Shown here: piece by piece, positions 14,076-20,189 of the stretch
How positions within the stretch are numbered: position 1 is the first letter of the stretch
Layout of the letters: each line of letters begins with the position of its first letter
Origin: DATBGO01 sp050011895
GTDB lineage: Bacteria > Actinomycetota > Actinomycetes > Streptosporangiales > Streptosporangiaceae
Length of the DNA stretch: 21,801 bases
Direction of reading: 5' to 3'
Assembly: GCA_050011895.1 (NCBI GenBank)
Contig: JBEKIF010000092.1
Span: forward strand, 1-21,801
The notes under the pieces: model-generated
Seen by the model: the letters and a program-made list of their open reading frames with translations, nothing else
Databases searched by the model: none
What the model was told of the DNA's origin: nothing
Position numbers and translations under genes: made by a program

Positions 14076-15584
14076 TTACTGCGGGCCGTCGCCACGCGCG
14101 CTCAGCGCCAGCTCAAGCTCAGGCCACGGCGGCATCTCGTCCAGATCAGCGGGCCGGGCGGCAGCGCAGGCCACAAAGTATTCGCAGCCGAAAATCTCCT
14201 GGAGCAGGAACTCCGGGAACATGTCCAGCTGCAGCGGGAACTGGCTGCGGTAGGCGGACAGGGCTTCGACCTTGCGCATGACCTGTCCGGACACGTCGCA
14301 GCTGACGACGCCCTGACCTGCTCGCATGGTCCCGGCCGCCGGGGGCGGGTTCGCCAGTGCGCCGGGCAGGGCACTGGCCAGGCGGGCCCCCCGGCCCCGG
14401 CCGGCGAACTTGGCCGGCGGTGCCGGGGACAGGACCAGGCAGGTGAGGCTGGTGGCGGCGACCACGTCGGCGCTGCGGTGCCGGTGCCCGAAGAACTCCC
14501 CCACCCCGAGCCGGTCGGGCTGCTCGCGGCGGCCGCCGTTGCCCTCTTGCCACACCTGCGCTTCACCCGACAAGATCAAGAACAGCTCGGCGGCCGCCTC
14601 GCCCTGCTCGACCGCATACGAACCCGGCGGGTACCAGCGGACCTGGACGTGGTCGCGGATGTGGCCCAGGGTGCTGGCCGCCTCGGCCAGCAGCAAGAAA
14701 GCGTGGGCAAAAGCAGGCGTCCCGGCAAAGCCGTCCGGCTGGCTGGTCAGCCAGGCCGTCAGCCGATCCATGATCAGCAGGTCGCCCGGCGGGAAGCACC
14801 GGTAATACAGCCGAGGCAGCCGGCGCACCGTCCCGTTGGCCATCCGGTCTGGGCCGGGCCCGGGGTCGGCGGCCCGCTGGCAGGCCGCCGTGGTCACCGC
14901 GCTGATGGTGACGTGGTCGGGATGGCCGTAGCCGCCGTCGGGGCCGAACGTGATGACCACATCCGGCCGGAACTCGCCAATGACGTCGGCCACCTCCTCC
15001 ACCAGGGCCGGGAACGCGGCGTCGGCGAGAGTGCCGTCGACGTGGTCCAGGCAGCGCACCGTCGTGATGCCCAGACGCTCGCAGGCCAGCCGCAGCTCGG
15101 CCTCCCGGACAGCGGCGATGGTCCGCCGGGTGCCGACTGCACCATCGCGAATCTGGCCCGCCTGGCCCCGGGTCGCGGACACCACCATGATCTCGGCCCC
15201 CTGCTCGGCGTAACGCGCGAACGTGCCCCCGGCGCAGAAGGTCTCATCGTCAGGATGGGCGAAGACACCCAGCAAGCGGCAGCGGCCTCCCGGCGGCACG
15301 CCGTCATCGAGCAAGCCCGGGCGCGGCCGGCCAGGGCGCGCCCCGCCCGGCGAGTGCTCCCGGGCCAAGCCCTCCGTCCCGGGGACGCGCATCACCCGGT
15401 CAAGCGTCCCGATCGGGGCCGTCGGATCCGCGCTCCGGTACAGCCCGGGCACCTTGCCGTCCACGGCGAGCCCGGAGACACGCCGGCCGGAACAGATCGT
15501 CCTGGAGAGGGCCCCGTCCGGTGCGATGCCGCCGTCTGACCGCTTTAAGTCAGTTCGGTGACGATGCTGTGCCTGGGGGATCAT
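14076..15584 (-). CDS. PIG-L/LmbE-family amidase with inserted cNMP-binding-like domain
   Basis: This 502-residue protein starts at the ATG at 15584 with GAAGGAGAA eight bases upstream. A ~100-residue unassigned N-terminus precedes the PIG-L core: VFAHPDDETFCAGG (His110, Asp113 as zinc ligands), SATRGQAGQIRDG, and FGPDGGYGHPDHVTISAV (His221, His224). The GHPDH form is that of MshB/Mca/LmbE, which hydrolyse GlcNAc-inositol or mycothiol S-conjugates. At ~305-395 a cyclic-nucleotide-binding-like barrel (YPPGSYAVEQGEAAAELFLI, LSGEAQVW) interrupts it; the PIG-L C-terminus (MRKVEALSAYRSQF, DMFPEFLLQEIFGCEYFV) resumes at ~436. The phosphate-binding cassette (FGE.ALL) is reduced to FFGHRHRSADVVAAT, so nucleotide binding is doubtful. 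Probably cytoplasmic and co-transcribed with its neighbours. Confidence 0.9.
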   Translation of the reverse strand: MIPQAQHRHRTDLKRSDGGIAPDGALSRTICSGRRVSGLAVDGKVPGLYRSADPTAPIGTLDRVMRVPGTEGLAREHSPGGARPGRPRPGLLDDGVPPGGRCRLLGVFAHPDDETFCAGGTFARYAEQGAEIMVVSATRGQAGQIRDGAVGTRRTIAAVREAELRLACERLGITTVRCLDHVDGTLADAAFPALVEEVADVIGEFRPDVVITFGPDGGYGHPDHVTISAVTTAACQRAADPGPGPDRMANGTVRRLPRLYYRCFPPGDLLIMDRLTAWLTSQPDGFAGTPAFAHAFLLLAEAASTLGHIRDHVQVRWYPPGSYAVEQGEAAAELFLILSGEAQVWQEGNGGRREQPDRLGVGEFFGHRHRSADVVAATSLTCLVLSPAPPAKFAGRGRGARLASALPGALANPPPAAGTMRAGQGVVSCDVSGQVMRKVEALSAYRSQFPLQLDMFPEFLLQEIFGCEYFVACAAARPADLDEMPPWPELELALSARGDGPQ

Positions 15585-15749
15585 GGTGGTTCTCCTTCGG
15601 TGGCGAGTTGACATCCGGGCGCCCGGCGGCCGACTCCCGGGTAGTGACCGGACGGGCAATAAGGTGGTTCAGGCGCACCCGGGACTGTCGGGACGGCAGG
15701 CCGGGCCTGCCCGATCCAGCGCCGGGGAATCATGGCACGGGTGTGCCGC
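15585..15749. other. 165-bp gap between peroxiredoxin and PIG-L genes
   Basis: The gap is long for an operon, so the PIG-L gene may have its own promoter. Apart from the strong ribosome-binding site at its right-hand gene's start (GAAGGAGAA) I see no clear promoter or hairpin. Confidence 0.3.
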
Positions 15750-16406
15750 TTACCTCGGCTGGGGGACGACGCGGATATAGGGCTTGACCGACTTCCACTC
15801 GCCGAAGATCACCCTGGCCTGGTCGTCGGACACCGAGTTGTGGATCATCACATCGTCGCCCGGCATCCAGTTGGCCGGCGTCACGACCCGGTGCCTGGCG
15901 GTCAGCTGGAGCGAGTCGATGACCCGCAGCAGCTCCTCGAAGTTGCGGCCAGTCACATTCGGATACGCGATGATCAGCTTGATCTTCTTATCGGGGCTGA
16001 TCACGAACACGTTCCGGACGGTCAGGTTGTCCAGTGCGCAGCGCGAGCTGGCGTCACCCGACGCGGAAGCGGGCAGCATCCCGTAGAGCTTGGACACATT
16101 CAGATCCGTGTCGCCGATGATCGGGTAGCCGGGCCGTGCGCCCTGGGTCTCCTCGATGTCATCGGCCCACATGTGGTGGCGCTCGGTGGCGTCCACCGAC
16201 AGGCCGATGACCTTCACGCCGCGGCGTTCGAACTCTGGCGCCAGCTTGGCCACCTGCCCTAGCTCGGTGGTGCACACCGGGGTGAAGTCCTTGGGGTGGG
16301 AGAACAGCACCGCCCAGGAATCCCCGATCCATTCGTGGAAGCTGATCCTGCCCTGGGTGGTGCTGGCCTGGAAATCTGGTGCGTTGTCGTTGATGGACAG
16401 TCCCAT
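15750..16406 (-). CDS. 1-Cys peroxiredoxin (Prx6-like)
   Basis: This 218-residue protein has LFSHPKDFTPVCTTELGQ with the peroxidatic Cys45 in the PVCTTE motif. Family features follow: KVIGLSVDATERHHMWADDI, YPIIGDTDLNVSKLYGML, VRNVFVISPDKKIKLIIAYP and the Prx6-type C-terminal arm VVTPANWMPGDDVMIHNSVS. It reduces H2O2, peroxynitrite or alkyl hydroperoxides and needs an outside thiol for recycling, since no resolving Cys of the 2-Cys type is visible. The ATG at 16406 has GGAG 11 bases upstream. The frame also stays open to an ATG at 16535 with a stronger ribosome-binding site, which would add 43 residues. It is the first gene of the minus-strand set Prx, PIG-L, class-V PLP. Confidence 0.93.
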   Translation of the reverse strand: MGLSINDNAPDFQASTTQGRISFHEWIGDSWAVLFSHPKDFTPVCTTELGQVAKLAPEFERRGVKVIGLSVDATERHHMWADDIEETQGARPGYPIIGDTDLNVSKLYGMLPASASGDASSRCALDNLTVRNVFVISPDKKIKLIIAYPNVTGRNFEELLRVIDSLQLTARHRVVTPANWMPGDDVMIHNSVSDDQARVIFGEWKSVKPYIRVVPQPR

Positions 16407-16548
16407 TTGCCGTGCTCCGGTTTCGTTTGTGATGGCGGTGTGGTTGACCGGTTGCTGGTCAGCACGCTCACGGTGCTGCCTCCAGCTGGACGTGCCGCTG
16501 CTGGTCGTCTTCCTGATCGCTGCCATGATCGACATCTGGATCTCCTCC
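16407..16548 (-). promoter_or_regulatory. In-frame upstream start with strong Shine-Dalgarno (leader segment)
   Basis: GGAGGA (16543-16548) stands eight bases before an ATG at 16535 that opens MSIMAAIRKTTSSGTSSW and runs without stop for 43 codons into the peroxiredoxin. The same signal with a related peptide, MPIIAATRPTTSGWGS, opens the MFS fragment at 18919 after AAAGGGGAG. The conserved start and ribosome-binding site suggest the leader is translated, either as an N-terminal extension or as a relic of an older gene fused to the peroxiredoxin. Confidence 0.5.
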
Positions 16549-16639
16549 GTCACTTCGTCTGCCAGCGGAAATCCGCACGCCAACCCTGCGGGTGTCATGA
16601 CATAACCAGTGGTATCCGGCATTGCCGCGCTACCGCGTC

Positions 16640-16651
16640 GCCCGTATGGGC
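16640..16651. promoter_or_regulatory. Second palindrome, imperfect (copy 2)
   Basis: GCCCGTATGGGC has one mismatched pair. It corresponds in position to the perfect palindrome GCCCGTACGGGC at 18802-18813 in the third copy of this region, so the element is shared by both. Confidence 0.4.
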
Positions 16652-16674
16652 CAACTTCACGCGGCCGCGGCAGA

Positions 16675-16690
16675 TGGCCCGATCGGGCCA
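16675..16690. promoter_or_regulatory. Perfect 16-bp palindrome (copy 2)
   Basis: TGGCCCGATCGGGCCA equals its reverse complement. It follows directly the stop of the minus-strand regulator-tail remnant, exactly as in the two plus-strand copies at 12454 and 18763. It lies upstream of the peroxiredoxin gene set, so a regulatory or terminator function could affect that set. Confidence 0.5.
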
Positions 16691-16693
16691 GGC

Positions 16694-16762
16694 TCACACC
16701 AGCCCGGTGCGCACGCCCCAGGCCGAGGCCGCCGCGCGCGAGGACAGGTTGAGCTTGCGGGC
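16694..16762 (-). pseudogene. LuxR-regulator 3'-end remnant (inverted copy)
   Basis: The reverse strand reads ARKLNLSSRAAASAWGVRTG then LV and TGA. This matches the last 22 residues of the 990-residue regulator (LRKLSLSSRAAAAAWGVRTG then LV), with the base sequence also near-identical and the match continuing about 45 bp past the stop. Upstream on this strand the frame carries no HTH. It is inverted with respect to the intact gene, so the two copies face each other across the 4.2-kb enzyme set. Confidence 0.8.
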
Positions 16763-16807
16763 ACCGGCTGGCGGCCGGGCAGGGTCAGTTTGACCTGGGC
16801 CTGGATA

Positions 16808-17105
16808 CTGTCTGCGGCTGGCGGGCCGCTGCCAATCACCGCGTCGCGGATGGGCTGCCTGCTCGATGCCCTGGAGGATGCCTACCCGGTGCTGTGCTTT
16901 GACCGGGCCAGCGGCGACGGGTCTTCGAGCAGCTGGTGCTGGCGCGGATCACCGAGCCGTTCAGCAAGGCCGACAGCCTGCGGGTGCTGGAGGAGCCGGG
17001 CTGGCTGGCAAGTCGTATGCGAGGCTCAAGCGGCGGCTTCCCGCCTATGCGAGGGAGGCGTGGCGGCGCAAGATCTCGGCTGCCTGCGCCGCGCATGCCT
17101 GGCGG
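16808..17105 (+). mobile_element. IS1634-like transposase remnant, N-terminal part with two frameshifts
   Basis: Three forward frames together give the N-terminal part of an IS1634/IS4-type DDE transposase: PLPITASRMGCLLDALEDAY, then FEQLVLARITEPFSKADSLR and VLEE, then GKSYARLKRRLPAYAREAWR and RKISAACAAHA. Frame changes occur near 16920 and near 17005. The catalytic part and both ends of the element are missing. It sits between the inverted regulator-tail copy and the membrane gene pair, at one edge of the rearranged block. Confidence 0.75.
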
Positions 17106-17117
17106 CTGCGAACTCCC

Positions 17118-17546
17118 TCACCCGTCGCGCGGCAAGGGAACCTGGCTGGGTCGTGCGGCGCGGGCCGACGCCAGGCGTGCGGCACGCCTGGCCCGCCACA
17201 CCCGGCGCCGCGCGATCTCGAGCACGATCACCCCAGCCATGACGCCCACCACGATCTCGGCGGTCGAGGTCAGGTTGCCAATGTCGGACAGGTCGAGTTG
17301 CACAGCACCGGTGTACACGTAGATGACCTGATTCTGTACAGCTCCGGCCGGAGGACGTGCGCCCGGCGGCAGCCTGATGATGCCGCCACCCCTGACCACG
17401 CGGCCATGGTCCGGAAGCTTCGTAGCGGCCCTGCCGCCTGGCGGAGTGATCCAGTCGGCCGCGCTGCTGTGCTCCCACGCCACGCCCAGTGCGGTGACCG
17501 CCGCCACCACCAGCAGGACCGCGCCGAACTGCCGGACGAACTTCAC
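17118..17546 (-). CDS. Small bitopic/two-helix membrane protein paired with DUF4405 protein
   Basis: This 142-residue protein starts with GTG overlapping the DUF4405 stop by four bases (GTGA). It has an N-terminal hydrophobic segment (FGAVLLVVAAVTALGVAW, 7-24), an extracytoplasmic stretch with WITPPGG and GGGIIRLPPGARPPAG, a second hydrophobic segment (TAEIVVGVMAGVIVLEIARR, ~95-113) and a basic Arg/Ala-rich tail. I do not recognise a named family. The coupling and topology suggest a partner subunit for the membrane haem protein. The basic C-terminus ends next to the IS remnant and may have been altered by it. Confidence 0.75.
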   Translation of the reverse strand: MKFVRQFGAVLLVVAAVTALGVAWEHSSAADWITPPGGRAATKLPDHGRVVRGGGIIRLPPGARPPAGAVQNQVIYVYTGAVQLDLSDIGNLTSTAEIVVGVMAGVIVLEIARRRVWRARRAARLASARAARPSQVPLPRDG

Positions 17547-18076
17547 CGCAAGCCCTGCCCCGGCCCGCCGGTGCGCCGGGTGAGCAGGCGGCGCCCCACC
17601 CCCGCTATCCACCGCCAGCGCAGCGCGGCATGCACCGGGACCAGGCCCAGCGTGATCTCCGCGGTCAGGATATGCAGCCGATTCCAGAACAAGCTGGCGG
17701 TCAGGAAGAATCCCAGCGAGGGCAGCGCCACCCGGGAGATCACGATGCCCGACACGATGCACAGCGTCATGCCGAACAGCAGCGCCAGGTTGACCAGCCA
17801 GATGACCCTGTCGTGGCCCCGCCGGCCGAACAGCTTACGAGTGGTGCGCACCACCCAGTCCCAGTGCAAGGTGAGGTGGACCAGTAGGACCAGGCCGAGC
17901 ACGAGGCCCAGCCACTCGTGGATGGCATCCCCCGTGAACCCGTAGCTGTAGGCAAATATGTAGCTCACCAGAATGACCACGTCGAGCCAGAAATCCAGCC
18001 GCGTCCCCACCGGGAGCTGCCGCCTGCTGGCCCTGGGCCGGACCTGAGCCAGGTCGCCCCCGCTGATGTCACCCAT
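17543..18076 (-). CDS. DUF4405 membrane protein, probable b-type haem subunit
   Basis: Four hydrophobic helices carry paired histidines: LDFWLDVVILVSYIFAYSYG, then HEWLGLVLGLVLLVHLTLHW (His53, His67, His71), then VIWLVNLALLFGMTLCIVSG, then HILTAEITLGLVPVHAALRW (His135, His149). This pattern fits the DUF4405/cytochrome b561-like four-helix family, which ligates haem across helices and passes electrons at the membrane. I chose the ATG at 18076 (MGDISGG), 178 codons. ATG codons at 18121 and 18148 are alternatives, none with a strong ribosome-binding site. It is coupled to the small membrane protein downstream. The redox partner is unknown. Confidence 0.8.
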   Translation of the reverse strand: MGDISGGDLAQVRPRASRRQLPVGTRLDFWLDVVILVSYIFAYSYGFTGDAIHEWLGLVLGLVLLVHLTLHWDWVVRTTRKLFGRRGHDRVIWLVNLALLFGMTLCIVSGIVISRVALPSLGFFLTASLFWNRLHILTAEITLGLVPVHAALRWRWIAGVGRRLLTRRTGGPGQGLR

Positions 18077-18246
18077 CTCGCCGTCTCTGAATCCTCGGGC
18101 AAATACGCCGTGCACCATCATTGTCAGCGGCGAAGCTCGAGATCGCATCCCGGAATGCGTGTGAGTTTCCGTGTGATCACCTTCCCCGGCGTCCGCCGGA
18201 GAGATGCAGCCTGTCGGGTGCCAGAACTCGTGCTGTGGTGGGTATC

Positions 18247-18759
18247 ATGCTCGGCGGTCTCGGCAACATCGAGCTGGCGATGGGCGACCTGGACACCGCC
18301 CGCCGCCACCTGCACGAGTCGCTCGACGTCGTCCGCGCGCTCAACGAGCGCTACGGCATCGTTGGCGAGACCTTCAACCTTGGCCTAGTCGAGTACCTCG
18401 GCGGCTCGCCGGACGCGGCCGGGGCCTTGTTCGCCGAATCATTCGACCTGGCCCGGCGCATGGGTATGAGAGCGAATATCGCCTACGCGCTGATCGGCCT
18501 AGCCCCGACTGGCCATGGCGGGGCCAACCCGGGCTGCTCCGCCCGGCTGCACGGAGCGGCCGACCAGGCCCTGGCCGACCTGGGCCACGCCCTCGAGCCG
18601 CTGGAAGGCCGGCTGGCCGACCTCGACCGCCAACGGCTGCGCAATGCGATCGGCGCCGAGGCCTTCGAGGCCGAATACGCCGCCGGCCGCGTGCGCAAGC
18701 TCAACCTCTCCTCGCGCGCCGCGGCCGCGGCCTGGGGCGCGCGCACCGGGCTGGTCTGA
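18247..18759 (+). pseudogene. Truncated copy of the large LuxR regulator (TPR end plus HTH tail)
   Basis: The frame reads MLGGLGNIELAMGDLDTARR, then SARLHGAADQALADLGHALE and PLEGRLADLDRQRLRNAIGA. It ends AAGRVRKLNLSSRAAAAAWG before ARTGLV. It matches the region from about residue 745 to the end of the 990-residue regulator. Two things are missing: everything before the late TPR region, and about 70 residues between AAGR and RKL that hold most of the LuxR HTH. It therefore cannot bind DNA as the parent does. The base-level match is high in the ARLHGAADQALADLG stretch, which points to a fairly recent duplication. Confidence 0.8.
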
Positions 18760-18762
18760 GCC

Positions 18763-18778
18763 TGGCCCGATCGGGCCA
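18763..18778. promoter_or_regulatory. Perfect 16-bp palindrome (copy 3)
   Basis: TGGCCCGATCGGGCCA follows the stop of the truncated regulator copy by three bases. It is identical to copy 2 at 16675-16690 and differs by one base from copy 1. Confidence 0.5.
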
Positions 18779-18801
18779 GTTGCCGCCGCCGGGCGAAGCT
18801 G

Positions 18802-18813
18802 GCCCGTACGGGC
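18802..18813. promoter_or_regulatory. Perfect 12-bp palindrome
   Basis: GCCCGTACGGGC is self-complementary and lies 23 bases after the 16-bp palindrome. The inverted copy carries GCCCGTATGGGC at the matching place (16640-16651). Confidence 0.4.
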
Positions 18814-18918
18814 GAAGCAGCAGCACGGCAATACCGGATACCACTGGGTTAGGTCTGACACGCGCAGGGATGGCGTGCGGATCACCACCAGTAGGCCAAG
18901 CCGCTAAAGGGGAGCCAG

Positions 18919-19479
18919 ATGCCGATCATCGCAGCCACCAGGCCGACCACTTCCGGGTGGGGCAGCCGCCCTGTCACCGAGCCGGCCCGCGCCGTGCGGG
19001 GTGCCCAGCTGCTCATGCTGCGATGGCTGGCCGACCGACGGCGCGTCATTGGCGTGGCCCTGGCCACTGCGGGCTTGGCGGCCACCTTCGCAGCGGAAAC
19101 CGACGGCAGCGGCCACCCAGGCAGCGCCGCGGCCGCGCAGATCGTGTTCGCCGCCACCATGGTCATCTCCGCCTTGGGCGAGGCCCTGCTCTCCCCGGCT
19201 TTGCCGGTGATCATCGATGACCCGGCCTCGCCCGGTGCCGCAGGCCGCCTCAAGAAGCTCGGCACTATTGCTTTGGTCACCGGCTGCCTGCTCGTCCTGC
19301 CCGCTGGCGGAGCCGCGCTCGGCGCTGACTGGCGCACCAGCCTGCTTACTACCCTCGCCGTGGCCAGCGCCCTCGCCAGCATCGCCGCCCAACGCCTGGG
19401 CCGCCAACTGGCACCCGGCGCCAACCGTATCCCGGTAGCGGGCGCGCACCCGGCTGCGGACCACGCCACAAGCCGGTGA
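18919..19479 (+). CDS. MFS-type membrane protein, C-terminal portion only
   Basis: The ATG at 18919 has AAAGGGGAG six bases upstream. After a short leader (MPIIAATRPTTSGWGS) the 186-residue protein holds RWLADRRRVIGVALATAGLA, AQIVFAATMVISALGEALLS, PALPVIIDD...PGAAGRLKKL, ALVTGCLLVLPAGGAALGAD and TSLLTTLAVASALASIAAQR. This is the last 3-4 helices of an MFS drug-efflux transporter (ALGEALLSP.LP.IIND.APPGAAGRYN.LG). The N-terminal eight or so helices are missing, so it cannot work as a normal transporter. The leader and ribosome-binding site resemble those in front of the peroxiredoxin, which suggests the fragment was joined to a pre-existing start region. Confidence 0.65.
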   Translation: MPIIAATRPTTSGWGSRPVTEPARAVRGAQLLMLRWLADRRRVIGVALATAGLAATFAAETDGSGHPGSAAAAQIVFAATMVISALGEALLSPALPVIIDDPASPGAAGRLKKLGTIALVTGCLLVLPAGGAALGADWRTSLLTTLAVASALASIAAQRLGRQLAPGANRIPVAGAHPAADHATSR

Positions 19480-19531
19480 GCCCGGCCATCAAGACGGGAC
19501 TGAACCCATCACGGATAGACCTCGATCTCGG

Positions 19532-19852
19532 TCACGGCCTTTGCCCCGGCCTTGGCGGGCGCACCCGCTCAGGCAGCGCCTCCTCCGACCGGAGACGACC
19601 CTCGTCTGTCGAATACGGATCAAGCGCCTCCACCAGCGAGTCAAGCACCCCCAGTGCGCGGGCCACCCTCAGGACGCTTTCCATGCTGGCGCCCTGACCG
19701 TTCTCCAACCGCATGACGGTATGGCGTGACACCCCCGCCCGGTCCGCGACCTGAGCGGCCGTCAGCCGCCGCAATCGCCGCCACGTAGCGAGTTCCTCAC
19801 CGATGCGGCGCTGGCCGTTAGCCACCGCGATCGGCGTTCTCGACACTGCCAT
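19532..19852 (-). CDS. XRE-family HTH regulator, HipB-like orphan
   Basis: The ATG at 19852 has AGGGG four bases upstream (an in-frame TTG at 19879 is the alternative). The 106-residue protein has an HTH_3 fold at ~14-75: RRIGEELATWRRLRRLTAAQ, VADRAGVSRHTVMRLENGQG, ESVLRVARALGVLDSLVEAL. The tail DPYSTDEGRLRSEEALPERV is typical of HipB-like antitoxin-regulators that precede a HipA kinase. Downstream on this strand no HipA is found; the MFS fragment converges instead, so the regulator is an orphan. It probably binds its own AT-rich upstream region. Confidence 0.85.
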   Translation of the reverse strand: MAVSRTPIAVANGQRRIGEELATWRRLRRLTAAQVADRAGVSRHTVMRLENGQGASMESVLRVARALGVLDSLVEALDPYSTDEGRLRSEEALPERVRPPRPGQRP

Positions 19853-19879
19853 GGAACCCCTAAAGTTCTTCTCCTGCAA

Positions 19880-19927
19880 CCCTAACAGCTTTAGAGTAGC
19901 ATATTTATAACTTTATAGAAGTGACTG
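19880..19927 (-). promoter_or_regulatory. AT-rich promoter/operator of the XRE regulator
   Basis: This is the only strongly AT-rich island in the right half. On the reverse strand it reads CTATAAAGTTATAAATATG, then GCTACTCTAAAGCTGTTAG. TATAAAGTTATA has matched TATAA/TTATA arms, and the motif YTAAAG/ATAAAG recurs (CTATAAAG, CTCTAAAG, and AACTTTAGG nearer the start). Repeated short motifs at the promoter fit autoregulation by a HipB/XRE dimer. Confidence 0.5.
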
Positions 19928-20042
19928 ATTCGCACGGCCCTGGTCACGCCGTCCCTTCCCAAAATGTCCGGAGACGCGTCCGTGGCTGTCCGGTCTTGCG
20001 TCGCCCGCTTGCTCATGGCCCCGCCTCCGTCACGCCAGAGGC

Positions 20043-20189
20043 GAGGCAGTCGACGCCTTCCGGCGCTTGATCGCGACCGACGACCGGCTGCTGACCACTC
20101 GTCAGCTCCTCAACCTGATGGCCTACACCGGGCTGGGCGAACCTGACGCGACCGGGCCGGTCATCGAGCGCATGCTCGGCGCGGCGTAA
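20043..20189 (+). pseudogene. Short coding remnant, unknown family
   Basis: The forward frame reads EAVDAFRRLIATDDRLLTTR, QLLNLMAYTGLG, EPDATGPVIERMLGAA and TAA. Codon third positions are strongly G/C and the helical pattern looks real. The frame is open upstream but reads SPACSWPRLRHARG there, with no credible start, so this looks like the 3' end of a truncated gene. A very small intact gene with an undetected start is also possible. I do not recognise the family. Confidence 0.4.

Noticed and set aside
13848..15539. Long plus-strand open frame (563 residues) over the PIG-L and PLP genes
   Set aside because: It is rich in Arg/Gly/Pro/His/Gln with no family signature and lies antisense to genes with intact motifs; it is a high-GC shadow.
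12385..16762. Inverted regulator tails as terminal inverted repeats of a transposon
   Set aside because: The repeats are the coding end of a regulator with its downstream palindrome, and no transposase or recombinase lies between them; the only transposase relic is outside.
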